Assembly (NCBI GenBank): GCA_045106825.1
Contig: JBGCFH010000365.1
Span: 1-20,305, forward strand
DNA from: CAWVWD01 sp045106825
GTDB lineage: Bacteria; Bacteroidota; Bacteroidia; Chitinophagales; Saprospiraceae
Length of the DNA: 20,305 nt
Direction of reading: 5' to 3'
Made by a program: the position numbers and the translations under genes. Below are positions 6,659 through 14,638 of this stretch, one piece after another. How positions within the stretch are numbered: position 1 is the first letter of the stretch; every line of letters begins with the position of its first letter. Under the pieces are notes generated by a model. The model was not told where the DNA came from. It saw nothing but the letters and a program-made list of their open reading frames with translations, and searched no databases.

Positions 6659-7789
6659 TTAATCAAACAACCAAAGTACAGCTTTTGAAAATTCTTCCTT
6701 CCAAAAAATTTCTGAATGCGTTCCACCTTCAACATATTTTACAACGAAATTATCCGCTGAATAACCAGATTTAATCAATGTTTTCTCCATTTGTTTTGTA
6801 CCATTAGTTATCCATTTGTGTTCATCTAATCCTGCATTCATATAAATTTTTGTATTTTCCACAAATCCTTTATAATCAACATGTTCATAACATTTGTTTG
6901 ACCACCAGAATGCTGGAGAAAAAACACCAACTTTACCAAAAATATCAGCATATTCCATACCGACATACATCGAAATCACGCCACCGAGTGAACTTCCCAT
7001 AATGCCCGTATTTGATTTATCGGACTTTGTTCTATAATTTTCATCAATAAATGGTTTCAATTCATTTACTATAAAATCAGCGTATTCCGCACCTTTTCCG
7101 CCACCATATTCTTCATTTATATAAGGTGTATATTCGCTATTTCGATTATCGCTATTATCAATTCCAACGATAATAAGTTTTAGTTTTTTATCTTTTTCCA
7201 ATCGTTGCATTGTCTCATCGACTTCCCATTCTCCACTAAACGAAGTTCGTGTATCGAACAAGTTTTGTCCATCGTGCATATATAAAACGGGATAGCGTTC
7301 TGTTGAATACTCATAATCAGTAGGCAAGCAAATCCAAATTCTACGAGTTGTATTCAATGCTGTCATTGGAAAATCTTCATTAAGAATAGTAACATTAGAT
7401 AACTTTGTAGAAGTTTTTATATCGTTATTTGCCCAACCTTTGACCTGAATAACTTCCTTGCCTTTAGAGTTGATTTTTCTATTAGCTATATCTTCACCTT
7501 TAACCGTTATTTCGACACTTTCCCAGCTACCTTTTGTTATTTTATATTCAATTGATTCATTGATATTTTTTAATTTGATTCGATATGTTCCATCATCGTG
7601 AGGCTGAAATTGATAGTTTGGAGCATTTGGCTGCCAATTATTAATAGAACTTGCAAAGTACAAAGTGTCCGAATCAGAAGTTGATGAAGGAACATCATTA
7701 ATAATGAGCGTTAAATCTTGCTGACAATAAATAAAACTAATTGAGGAAATTGATACTATCATCCAAATAAAAATTATTTTTTTACTCAT
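6659..7789 (-). CDS. Secreted esterase (alpha/beta hydrolase, PF00756 type) with N-terminal starch-binding-like domain
   Basis: The protein has 376 residues. Residues 1-22 are a signal peptide (MSKK, hydrophobic core, IYCQ). Residues about 25-118 form a beta-rich module resembling CBM20/CBM48: LYFASSINNWQP, then DDGTYRIKL and YKITKGSWESVE. Residues about 140-376 match the putative esterase (enterochelin/feruloyl esterase D-like) family, with YPVLYMHDGQNLFD, the nucleophile elbow GSSLGG (Ser267), NAGLDEH (Asp322 as likely acid) and EGGTHSEIFW (His358). The triad is complete, so it is probably active on an ester-linked carbohydrate or other ester in the periplasm or outside the cell; the substrate is not determined. 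It diverges from a Nudix-related regulator across 352 nt with a palindrome, which suggests local control. Confidence 0.85.
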   Translation of the reverse strand: MSKKIIFIWMIVSISSISFIYCQQDLTLIINDVPSSTSDSDTLYFASSINNWQPNAPNYQFQPHDDGTYRIKLKNINESIEYKITKGSWESVEITVKGEDIANRKINSKGKEVIQVKGWANNDIKTSTKLSNVTILNEDFPMTALNTTRRIWICLPTDYEYSTERYPVLYMHDGQNLFDTRTSFSGEWEVDETMQRLEKDKKLKLIIVGIDNSDNRNSEYTPYINEEYGGGKGAEYADFIVNELKPFIDENYRTKSDKSNTGIMGSSLGGVISMYVGMEYADIFGKVGVFSPAFWWSNKCYEHVDYKGFVENTKIYMNAGLDEHKWITNGTKQMEKTLIKSGYSADNFVVKYVEGGTHSEIFWKEEFSKAVLWLFD

Positions 7790-8141
7790 TTATTAAAATT
7801 TAATTGTGCTTAGTTAATTTTTTATGTATTTTTAATGAACTTGTTAAAATAATAAATTATTTATTTAGGGAAATTCTAAAAAAAATAGCATATTTACATA
7901 TAGTGTATTTTTTACACTATCTAATTTTAATTTACCAATAAATATAAAATAACCATTTACAAAGTGATTATCAAAGGTATTTGATACTTAAATAGAAAGT
8001 GTTAAGTTGTTTTACAAGCAAGAGTGTTTGTTTTAACTTTACACGTAAATTTGATTATCAATAATTTAAAAAAAATTACCAGATTCACTTTTCTAAAAAT
8101 ACTACAGGATTTAGTAAAAGTTATTCAAATTCATAACACTA
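7790..8141. promoter_or_regulatory. Divergent control region of esterase and regulator genes
   Basis: This 352-nt spacer contains no gene. It carries a perfect inverted repeat at 7900-7920, a second imperfect inverted pair (AAGTGTTAAGTT at 7997-8008 and AACTTTACACGT at 8035-8046, 10 of 12 matching), and another AGTGT half-site at 8023-8027. TAAATTTG (8046-8053) fits the Bacteroidota -7 consensus TAnnTTTG on the plus strand. The nearest upstream TTTG (8027-8030) is only 15 nt away, shorter than usual, so the promoter call is tentative. Confidence 0.5.
7900..7920. promoter_or_regulatory. Candidate operator: perfect 21-bp palindrome
   Basis: ATAGTGTA (7900-7907) and TACACTAT (7913-7920) are exact inverted copies separated by five T residues. 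Size, symmetry and position between divergent genes fit a binding site for a dimeric winged-helix regulator; the adjacent Nudix-related protein is the obvious candidate. Binding is inferred. The hairpin is too A/T-rich, and its position wrong, for a terminator. Confidence 0.55.
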
Positions 8142-8906
8142 ATGTCACCACAAATAAGAATAAAAGATACTTCTGTTACACCAAATATTTCTGTTGATTG
8201 TGTAATTTTTGGTTTTGATTTTTCAGAACTAAAAGTATTACTCATTGAGAGAGAAGAAGGAGATTTTGCCAGCGAACCTAACAAACCTGGTGTTTTAGCT
8301 TTGCCAGGTGATCATATTTTATCAGATGAAAATTTTGATCAATCCGCTGCCCGAGTCTTAAAAGAGTTGACCGGATTAGAAGATATTTACTTACAACAAT
8401 TCAAAGCATTTGGTGATCCAAATCGAATGAATAATGAATCGGATAGAAAATGGATGAAATTCATTCGGGCAGAACCTGATGTACGAGTTGTGACGATTGC
8501 TTATTATTCTTTAGTAAAATTAGAACAATACGAGCCACAAGCCTCATCATTTGCACGTCATGCGATTTGGCAACCAATAAGTGATATTCCGATATTAGCA
8601 TTTGACCATAATAAATTGGTCAATGAAGCACTAAAAGCACTACGCCGAAAGCTTAGAAATGAACCTGTCGGCTTTGAGTTGTTACCCGAGAAGTTTACGT
8701 TAAGTCAACTACAACGATTATACGAAATCATCATGGGAACGGAGTTCGAAAAAAGGAATTTTAGAAGAAAAATATTAAAAAAGAATATCTTGATTCCTTT
8801 AGATGAAAAACAAGTCGGTGTGCCACACAAAGCTGCTCGATTGTATAAATTTGATAACGAAAGCTATAAAAAAGCAAAAGAAGAAAGTTATAATTTTACA
8901 CTATAG
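8142..8906 (+). CDS. Nudix-related transcriptional regulator (NrtR/AraR-like) with degenerate Nudix box
   Basis: The protein has 254 residues. Residues about 12-150 form a Nudix fold (VDCVIFGF, LKVLLIERE, LALPGDHI, then VVTIAYYSLV and WQPISDIP). Residues about 180-250 form the winged-helix DNA-binding domain typical of NrtR-like regulators (FTLSQLQRLYEIIMG, KRNFRRKIL, AARLYKF). In the Nudix box (56-79) the canonical R-E-U-x-E-E-x-G-U reads R71-V-L-K-E-L-T-G-L79. Two of the catalytic Glu are Val72 and Leu76, and the G-to-E spacing is one residue longer. That predicts ligand sensing without hydrolysis, as in sugar-responsive members such as Bacteroides AraR. Divergent placement from the esterase suggests it controls that gene and itself. 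The ligand is unknown; a plain Nudix hydrolase label would be misleading. Confidence 0.85.
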   Translation: MSPQIRIKDTSVTPNISVDCVIFGFDFSELKVLLIEREEGDFASEPNKPGVLALPGDHILSDENFDQSAARVLKELTGLEDIYLQQFKAFGDPNRMNNESDRKWMKFIRAEPDVRVVTIAYYSLVKLEQYEPQASSFARHAIWQPISDIPILAFDHNKLVNEALKALRRKLRNEPVGFELLPEKFTLSQLQRLYEIIMGTEFEKRNFRRKILKKNILIPLDEKQVGVPHKAARLYKFDNESYKKAKEESYNFTL

Positions 8907-8996
8907 AATAATTATGATTTATGGATTAAAAATCGGAAACCTGTAATCCAATAATAATAAATAGTCTACCTTTAGTTAATCATAAAAATTCAAAAT

Positions 8997-9892
8997 TTAA
9001 ATCATTTTTTGTTTTTGCCAATTAAAAATCAATAAACCAAAAATGATAATCAATCCACCAATTAACTGTGAAAACAACAATTGTTCACCAAAAGGAATCG
9101 CAATTAATACTACAAAAAATGGAATAAGATTCATAAAAAGAGTTGTTTTTGTTGCTCCTAATTCTACAATACTTAGATAAAAAATAACGTATCCTAAGCC
9201 AGTTCCTAAAATTCCCATAAACAAAATACTTGCCCAAAAATCAAATGAAGTAGATACTGGAACGCTTATTAATTCAGGAATACAACTGACTATAAAAAGA
9301 CCTAAAGCAATCGCACAAGTAACGGTTGTTAGCAAAATAGAATCAACGTGTTTCAAGTATTTGCTCACAATAATTTGCGATAACGCAAGAACAATACTCA
9401 TCAAAACGATATAAGAATCACCTTCCGAAATTTGAAGTCGCAATAATTCCGTTAAATCGCCTTTGACTAATAAAAACGCAACACCAAAAACGCTTAAAAG
9501 ATAGAAATCCATTGCCAAATAGACAAGCTTCCTTTCATTAAAAACCGAGCAAAAATAGCCGTAAAAATAGGTGTTGTGGCAATAATTAAAGAACTATTAA
9601 TGGGACTTGCGGTTGTCAATCCTTTATTGAAAAAATAGATGGTGAGGTAAACGCCAAAAAACGAAGTAAGAAATAAATAAAACCATTCTTTCAAGGAAAA
9701 AGAGCATTTAATTTTAAAGGTTTTCTGTTTTGCTACGACAACACCATATAATACAATCACCGCAAATAAAAACCGAAAAACGACAACAGCCATTGGCGAA
9801 TAATATAACAATGCAATCTTAACCACATAAAAATTAGCTGCCTAAATAAACATCGTCAAAATCAAAAGTAACAGAATAATTTGTTTACTCAT
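8997..9892 (-). pseudogene. EamA/DMT-family transporter pseudogene (internal amber codon plus frameshift)
   Basis: Read from the ATG at 9892 the product begins MSKQIILLLLILTMFI, then meets TAG at codon 17 (9844-9842). The frame resumes with AANFYVVKIALLYYSPMAVVV, where EamA proteins usually have Trp before the A-N-F motif, so TGG to TAG is the simplest explanation. The frame then ends at TAA (9494-9496) after SIWQWISIF, and the rest continues in another frame as LSVFGVAFLLVKG. One extra T in the run opposite 9496-9499 would restore a single frame of about 298 residues, the normal family length with about ten helices and two EamA repeats. The helices on both sides are otherwise well preserved, so inactivation looks recent. 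A sequencing slip could explain the frameshift but less easily the stop. The lost substrate is unknown. Confidence 0.85.
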
Positions 9893-9969
9893 TATAAGGT
9901 TTTATAAAATGCAATTCATTAAAACACACGATTTCTATCTAAAGTTCTTTTAGAGATTTTTAATATAGG

Positions 9970-9988
9970 TAATTCGAGTTGCTGGTTA
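9970..9988. repeat. Solo copy of the 6267 palindrome tip
   Basis: TAATTCGAGTTGCTGGTTA matches 6267-6285 at 17 of 19 positions. No inverted partner was found nearby. It could be a relic of the same dispersed element or a protein-binding site. Confidence 0.3.
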
Positions 9989-10021
9989 AGTAATTATTAG
10001 TTGATAAAGGTTCATAGAATT

Positions 10022-10065
10022 AAAAAGGGCTTTTAGTGAAGAATGAATAAATGAAAGCTCTTTTT
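10022..10065. terminator. Hairpin with T-run, no clear upstream gene
   Basis: AAAAAGGGCTTT (10022-10033) pairs with AAAGCTCTTTTT (10054-10065), extended by two inner pairs, around a 16-nt loop. It is flanked by A and T runs, so it could stop transcription either way. It sits between the start of the EamA pseudogene (leftward) and the 10157 gene (rightward), where it may insulate the two. Confidence 0.5.
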
Positions 10066-10156
10066 ATAGTTAAAATCTTACAATTGCAATAGACTTTGTA
10101 GAATTGAAGGTAATTTCATTATTCTTCCAAAATTTTCTATCTAAAATTATCCAATC

Positions 10157-13100
10157 ATGAAAGGTAAACTATTATTGTTGCTGTTACTTTTTTCTACGTG
10201 TATTGTTGAGGCACAATATGATTTTCATAAAATTTATACAGACAGCGTAAATACTGATTTTTTAACCGCAAAGCAACTTGAAACTTACCATGAAAATATC
10301 ATTGCAGCAGGTGCATATAATTTGGCTTCTGTCAATAAACAAGGGCAAGTCAACTGGGCAAAAAAAGTCTTTGTGGATTCTGCAAGTACAAATTTTGCCG
10401 CTTTCTCAATCAAATATCACGAATTAATTCCAACGCCAGATGGTGGATTTATCGGTTTAGCCAATGAAACATTTTTGGGTATCGTCACTCGATTTGATTC
10501 ATTAGGCAATGAAATTTGGTCAAAATCAGTCCGTCATTCAAGCCATAATGTAATGTTTCAGACAGGCTTACGAACTTCCTCCAATGAATATATTTTAGTA
10601 ACAAGTGCTATTCAAAGTTCTTCTGTTGTATTCCATGAATGGCGAAAAATAGATATTAATGGCAATGTCATTTGGCAACGCAATTACTTTGTCCCAAATG
10701 GATTTTGGCCAGAGATTATTAAAGAAAATGGGTTAGGTTATCTTTTAGGTTCGTTAGACGGAACAATCGCACAGATAGATTTTAATGGTAATGTGCTTTG
10801 GATAAAAGAATACAGTATACGAATAGCCGATATTTTTCCGATGAGTAATAATGAATATATCGTCATTGGTGCAAATCCAGGCTATAGTAATCAAATGTGG
10901 TCACGAATGACAAATTCGGGAACGCCTATTTGGGCAAAATTATTTCCGGTGACGCTTGTTTGGGGAAATAATATTTTCTTATACACTGAACCATATCAAC
11001 AATTAAATGATGGCAATCTTATGGACATAAAAGCTATTCCTTCATCGACTACTCCAAATGTTTGGGATGTTTCAATGGCAAAACTCAATACACAAACTGG
11101 CGATATGATGTGGGAAAAACGATATATTTCCAATATGTTGTCTTCTGGAGTGATGGAACTTAGAAGTTATGCAATTATTACAGATAGTATTTTTAGTGCT
11201 TTCACATTTACTTCTCCCATAATAAACCAAAGTAAGTACGGACATTATATGCGAATGGACGTTGGTTACGATGCGAATCCAACAGGCTGTTTGACGCAAG
11301 ATATGCCGATTACTGCTACACAAAATACAACGATTACAACGTTGCCTGTTCAGTCTTTGCTACATCAAACACCAGCTTCTATTATTCAAGATACCACAGT
11401 AGTTATTGTTGATATGCCTTTAGAGGCAAATGTTGTTTGTGAAAATGGTGTCGCAGCTAACTTTGTAGTGAATGATTTTTTGCTCTGTGTCGATGATTGT
11501 ATCACGATTACAGATAGTTCGGCAGGAATGATTACAAGTTATGAATGGACATTTTTTGGAACAGACACAACCTATCATTTTACGGAATTTCCGCCACAAC
11601 TTTGTTATCCAGATTCAGGCGTTTTTTCGATTCAACTGGTTGTAAGTGATGGATTTAAGAGCGATACTTTACGAAAAACGATTATCGTTTTTGACTTGCC
11701 AGAAATTGATTTGGGGCAAGACACAACACTTTGTCGAGGTCAATTTATTTTTCCGAATTTTTCCATTCCTTATGCTAATTTTAATTGGAGTAACGGACAA
11801 GTAACGCCTTATTCATTTATTAATAATACGGGAATATACAGCGTAGAAGTCACTGCGGGAAACTGTTATGAAACGGACACGATTAATGTGATTGTCAATG
11901 AGTTACCAATAATAGATTTAGGAAATGATACAACTTTTTGTAATCAAAACAGCTATCATTTGATTGCTAATACATCGAATAATGTCAGTTATTTATGGAA
12001 TACAAATGATACAATTTCCAGTATCTTTATTAATAACTCAGGCATTTATACCTTGACAATTACGGATACAATTACGAATTGTCAAGCTGCTGATAGTGTT
12101 GATATTAATTTAAATCAATCTGCAAATATTGATTTAGGAAACGATACAACGATTTGTCAAGGTGAAAATATTTTGTTAAATGCTTTTACACCAAACGCAA
12201 CATATTTATGGAATAACAACGCTACAGATTCCATTTTGATGGTTAATAATTCGGGAATTTATATTGTTGATGTTACCATCAATAACTGTACGACAAGTGA
12301 TACGATTAATGTAATTGTTGCAGATTTACCAATCGTTAATTTAGGAAATGATACGACTTTTTGTAATCAAGTTGAATATAATTTGATTGCGAATACATCC
12401 AATAATGTGAGTTATTTGTGGAATACAAACGATACAACTTCGAGTATTTTTGCCAGTAATTCAAGTATTTATACGGTTATAATTACGGATAATTTAACCA
12501 ATTGTCAAGCAACCGATAGCGTTGAAATGACTTTCATTCAAACAAATCTTTTTGCCTTAGGAAACGATACGATTTTGTGTGATACACAAACTTTACGACT
12601 AAACGCTTTTGTTCCAAATGCCAATTATTTATGGAATAATGGTTTGACTTCGAGTGAAATATTAGTCAATAATAATGGTTTATATTCGGTCGAGGTGTCG
12701 ATTGACGATTGTGTTACTTCGGATATTATCAATGTTCAATTCATTTCGCCAATGAGTTTGAATTTAGGCGAAGATAGAATATTATGTAATGACGAAATCA
12801 TTGATTTAACGGCTTTTGATGTCAATGCTCGAAACTATTTATGGAATGATAACTCTACCAATTCAACTATTCAAATTAACCAATTTGGCACTTACTTTGT
12901 CACCGTTTTTTACAATCAAAATTGTCAAATAAGCGATACGATAACCTTTACAGCCGAAGGCGAAATTTATCCGACTTTACCAAATGATACGATAATTTGT
13001 CAAGATAATTCTGTTACCTTAAATGCGTATCAACCCAATGCTACAAGCTACGAATGGCAAACCATTGACGCTTATTTCCAACAACACAATTTACAAGATA

Positions 13101-13489
13101 GTATAATAATTGCAACGCTTCCTGGCGAATACAAAGTCACGATTAGTAACGAATGTCGAGCATTCACACAAACGATTACGATTGAGGAAGAAGATTGTGG
13201 CTGTTATCCTTACGTTCCGAATGCGTTTACACCAAATAACGATGGAAATAACGATGTTTTTGAAGTGTATTCTAATTGTACATTAAGTAATTATAACCTA
13301 AAAATCTTCGATCGTTGGGGCGGAATTTTGTTCGAAACGAATGATGTGAACGAAGGTTGGGAAGGAACGAAAAACGGGGAACAATTAAAAAATGGCGTTT
13401 ATGTTTGGTTATTGACTTATGATTCTCCGAACGAAAAAGGTGTGATGGAAAGGTTTGTACAAAGTGGTAGTTTGACGTTGATTCGGTAA
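10157..13489 (+). CDS. Large secreted multidomain protein with T9SS type B (gliding-motility-associated) C-terminal domain
   Basis: The protein has 1110 residues. It has a signal peptide (about 1-19, long Leu run, ending VEAQ). Residues about 20-400 repeat the pattern D.NGN.IW.K.Y at least five times (for example DSLGNEIWSK, DINGNVIWQR, DFNGNVLWIK), which suggests a beta-propeller-like fold. A PKD-like domain follows (about 435-512, with SYEWTFFGTD and LVVSDG). Seven Ig-like modules begin at residues 517, 586, 658, 727, 799, 868 and 939 with the signature LGNDT..C. The C-terminal sorting domain (1019-1110) has YVPNAFTPNNDGNNDVF, IFDRWGG and NGVYVWLL. Type B sorting domains direct passage through the type IX system across the outer membrane. 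Function is probably adhesion or surface binding; no catalytic site was seen. It is a single gene, convergent with the next gene across a terminator. Confidence 0.9.
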   Translation: MKGKLLLLLLLFSTCIVEAQYDFHKIYTDSVNTDFLTAKQLETYHENIIAAGAYNLASVNKQGQVNWAKKVFVDSASTNFAAFSIKYHELIPTPDGGFIGLANETFLGIVTRFDSLGNEIWSKSVRHSSHNVMFQTGLRTSSNEYILVTSAIQSSSVVFHEWRKIDINGNVIWQRNYFVPNGFWPEIIKENGLGYLLGSLDGTIAQIDFNGNVLWIKEYSIRIADIFPMSNNEYIVIGANPGYSNQMWSRMTNSGTPIWAKLFPVTLVWGNNIFLYTEPYQQLNDGNLMDIKAIPSSTTPNVWDVSMAKLNTQTGDMMWEKRYISNMLSSGVMELRSYAIITDSIFSAFTFTSPIINQSKYGHYMRMDVGYDANPTGCLTQDMPITATQNTTITTLPVQSLLHQTPASIIQDTTVVIVDMPLEANVVCENGVAANFVVNDFLLCVDDCITITDSSAGMITSYEWTFFGTDTTYHFTEFPPQLCYPDSGVFSIQLVVSDGFKSDTLRKTIIVFDLPEIDLGQDTTLCRGQFIFPNFSIPYANFNWSNGQVTPYSFINNTGIYSVEVTAGNCYETDTINVIVNELPIIDLGNDTTFCNQNSYHLIANTSNNVSYLWNTNDTISSIFINNSGIYTLTITDTITNCQAADSVDINLNQSANIDLGNDTTICQGENILLNAFTPNATYLWNNNATDSILMVNNSGIYIVDVTINNCTTSDTINVIVADLPIVNLGNDTTFCNQVEYNLIANTSNNVSYLWNTNDTTSSIFASNSSIYTVIITDNLTNCQATDSVEMTFIQTNLFALGNDTILCDTQTLRLNAFVPNANYLWNNGLTSSEILVNNNGLYSVEVSIDDCVTSDIINVQFISPMSLNLGEDRILCNDEIIDLTAFDVNARNYLWNDNSTNSTIQINQFGTYFVTVFYNQNCQISDTITFTAEGEIYPTLPNDTIICQDNSVTLNAYQPNATSYEWQTIDAYFQQHNLQDSIIIATLPGEYKVTISNECRAFTQTITIEEEDCGCYPYVPNAFTPNNDGNNDVFEVYSNCTLSNYNLKIFDRWGGILFETNDVNEGWEGTKNGEQLKNGVYVWLLTYDSPNEKGVMERFVQSGSLTLIR
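11705..13180 (+). repeat. Tandem modules with an exact 423-nt two-module super-repeat
   Basis: Module starts at 11705, 11912, 12128, 12335, 12551, 12758 and 12971 alternate 207 and 216 nt apart, so like modules recur every 423 nt (141 codons), except the last interval, which is 3 nt shorter. Modules 2 and 4 are strikingly alike, sharing TTFCNQ, LIANTSNNVSYLWNTNDT and TNCQA.DSV. Modules 1, 3 and 5 share endings of the C..SDTINV type. The unit that duplicated was therefore a pair of modules. Confidence 0.85.
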
Positions 13490-13540
13490 ATCGTAAAATC
13501 AATTGATGATTAATTACAAATGATACAAAAAAATAAACAA

Positions 13541-13575
13541 AAAAGCCGAATTTTCATTACGAAAATTCGGCTTTT
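13541..13575. terminator. Bidirectional terminator between convergent genes
   Basis: A perfect 15-bp stem (13541-13555 with 13561-13575, core GCCGAATTTTC) surrounds a 5-nt loop. It starts with AAAA and ends with TTTT, so it can work in both directions. It separates the 10157-13489 gene from the leftward gene ending at 13628. Confidence 0.9.
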
Positions 13576-13627
13576 CTATTCAAAAACTCCATCTGATAAA
13601 ATCGGATTTCATTTCAAATTATAATTT

Positions 13628-14143
13628 TTACAAAACAGCTTTTTTACGTTTGTACGTTCCGCTGTAAGTAGTTTTCCATTCTTTATTGTTGGCTGATTTT
13701 TGCCATACTTGACTAACTCCTCCGTTTGCTTGTTTTTTGTAGATAATACGTTGATAAACCTTTTTGCCATTCGCATTTGTAGAATTGGCTTTCAGTGTTA
13801 ATTTATCATTTTTAAATGTTCCTTTAAAGTTTAGTTTATTTCCAAAATCATCCGACCAAGCTTGTGTCCAACGTTTATTTTTGACATCGTAGCTAAATGT
13901 AGAATGCGTTTTTAAACCATCAGCACCTTTGAAGTCTTCTTCTAACGTACAAGTTCCGAAAACTAACTTAACTTTATTTTGCCCAATCATATTTCCATCT
14001 TTGGAAAATAATTCCCAATCACCGATTAAAAAATCTAATTGTTGAGCAGCATCAGAATCGCAAGCGACTTGACTTTGGGCGGAATAACTAAAGAATAGCA
14101 GAAGACCAAAGAAAATTGAATTTCTAAAAATAATTTGTGTCAT
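13628..14143 (-). CDS. Exported DUF1579-like protein
   Basis: From the ATG at 14143 the protein has 171 residues; the open frame extends 17 codons further to a TTG but without leader character. The leader MTQIIFRNSIFFGLLLFFSYSAQSQ is a good signal peptide ending A-Q-S-Q. The mature part opens LDFLIGDWELFSKDGNMIG, then has a Tyr/Trp-rich series (FSYDVKNKRWTQAWSDDFGN, SQVWQKSANNKEWKTTYSG) typical of the DUF1579/lipocalin-like barrel group, whose biochemical role is not established. It is exported, probably to the periplasm. It is monocistronic, with the 14639 gene divergent from it. The family call rests on the D-F-L-I-G-D-W-E opening and the Trp spacing, so it is moderately sure. Confidence 0.7.
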   Translation of the reverse strand: MTQIIFRNSIFFGLLLFFSYSAQSQVACDSDAAQQLDFLIGDWELFSKDGNMIGQNKVKLVFGTCTLEEDFKGADGLKTHSTFSYDVKNKRWTQAWSDDFGNKLNFKGTFKNDKLTLKANSTNANGKKVYQRIIYKKQANGGVSQVWQKSANNKEWKTTYSGTYKRKKAVL

Positions 14144-14298
14144 GATTGAAGTTTTTGTGTTTTTTTTTAGTTGATATATATACTGTACGTACAATATAAT
14201 ACAATAGTTATGATTTTGTTAATGTTTTTTCGTTTTTTTTCGTCAAAAGGTGAGATTTATGATCTAAACAGCAGAAAAGCGTGGGAATTAAAAAATGG

Positions 14299-14321
14299 AA
14301 GCAAGGGCAAAACCCTTGCTT
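14299..14321 (-). terminator. Candidate minus-strand terminator
   Basis: A 9-bp stem with a CAAAA loop. On the minus strand CCATTTTTT follows the 3' arm. No annotated minus-strand gene lies upstream, so it may end an unannotated small RNA. Confidence 0.45.
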
Positions 14322-14404
14322 TCAAAGGACATTAATAGCTTGAATTAAAGAAATACCTAAATTTCATTTAATTACATAACAAAGATGTGACTAATATCCT
14401 TACT

Positions 14405-14431
14405 AAACACCTACACAAATGTGGGTGTTTT
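14405..14431. terminator. Hairpin with short T-tract
   Basis: An 11-bp stem with one T.G pair and a CAAA loop; four T residues (14428-14431) end the plus-strand 3' arm. Terminator activity is uncertain and its upstream gene is unknown. Confidence 0.35.
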
Positions 14432-14638
14432 GCAAAAAGTAAGAAATTTTATTTCAATAAAAGTATGATTTTAATATATTTAAACATTAGTAATATGTTA
14501 TATCTCATCACAATTCTGTATTTTTACAAAAAAATAAATATTTGTGACAATGTAAAACACTTGTCGTCTGATTGCTATTACTATTTGTATTAATAATTAC
14601 TAAAACAATAAAATTTCAAATTTCAAATAATAATATTT

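Larger units (their letters stand above)
14144..14638. other. Long divergent intergenic region with two hairpins
   Basis: No convincing gene lies here. Two GC-richer hairpins stand out: 14299-14321 (AAGCAAGGG with CCCTTGCTT, loop CAAAA) and 14405-14430 (AAACACCTACA with TGTGGGTGTTT, loop CAAA). Read leftward, the first is followed by CCATTTTTT and so resembles a minus-strand terminator. A GTG-started 68-codon frame (14387-14593) looks spurious. Confidence 0.5.

Noticed and set aside
8027..8053. Full Bacteroidota promoter (TTTG plus TAAATTTG) for the regulator gene
   Set aside because: The -7 type box matches, but the spacing to TTTG is only 15 nt, shorter than the usual roughly 19-20, so it is mentioned only as tentative within the control region.
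8914..8957. Terminator hairpin between the regulator and the EamA pseudogene (TGGATTA with TAATCCA)
   Set aside because: The stem is only 7 bp with a long loop and no T-run in either direction; it could be chance.
9494..9826. Two separate small membrane-protein genes (8997-9518 and 9494-9826)
   Set aside because: Together with the region up to 9892 they form one EamA protein once a stop codon and a one-base frameshift are allowed, so they are parts of one pseudogene.
14387..14593. 68-codon open frame starting with GTG in the 14144-14638 spacer
   Set aside because: The composition is A/T-driven (runs of Ile, Leu, Tyr, Asn, Lys), the start is a GTG, it covers a terminator-like hairpin, and it resembles no known protein.
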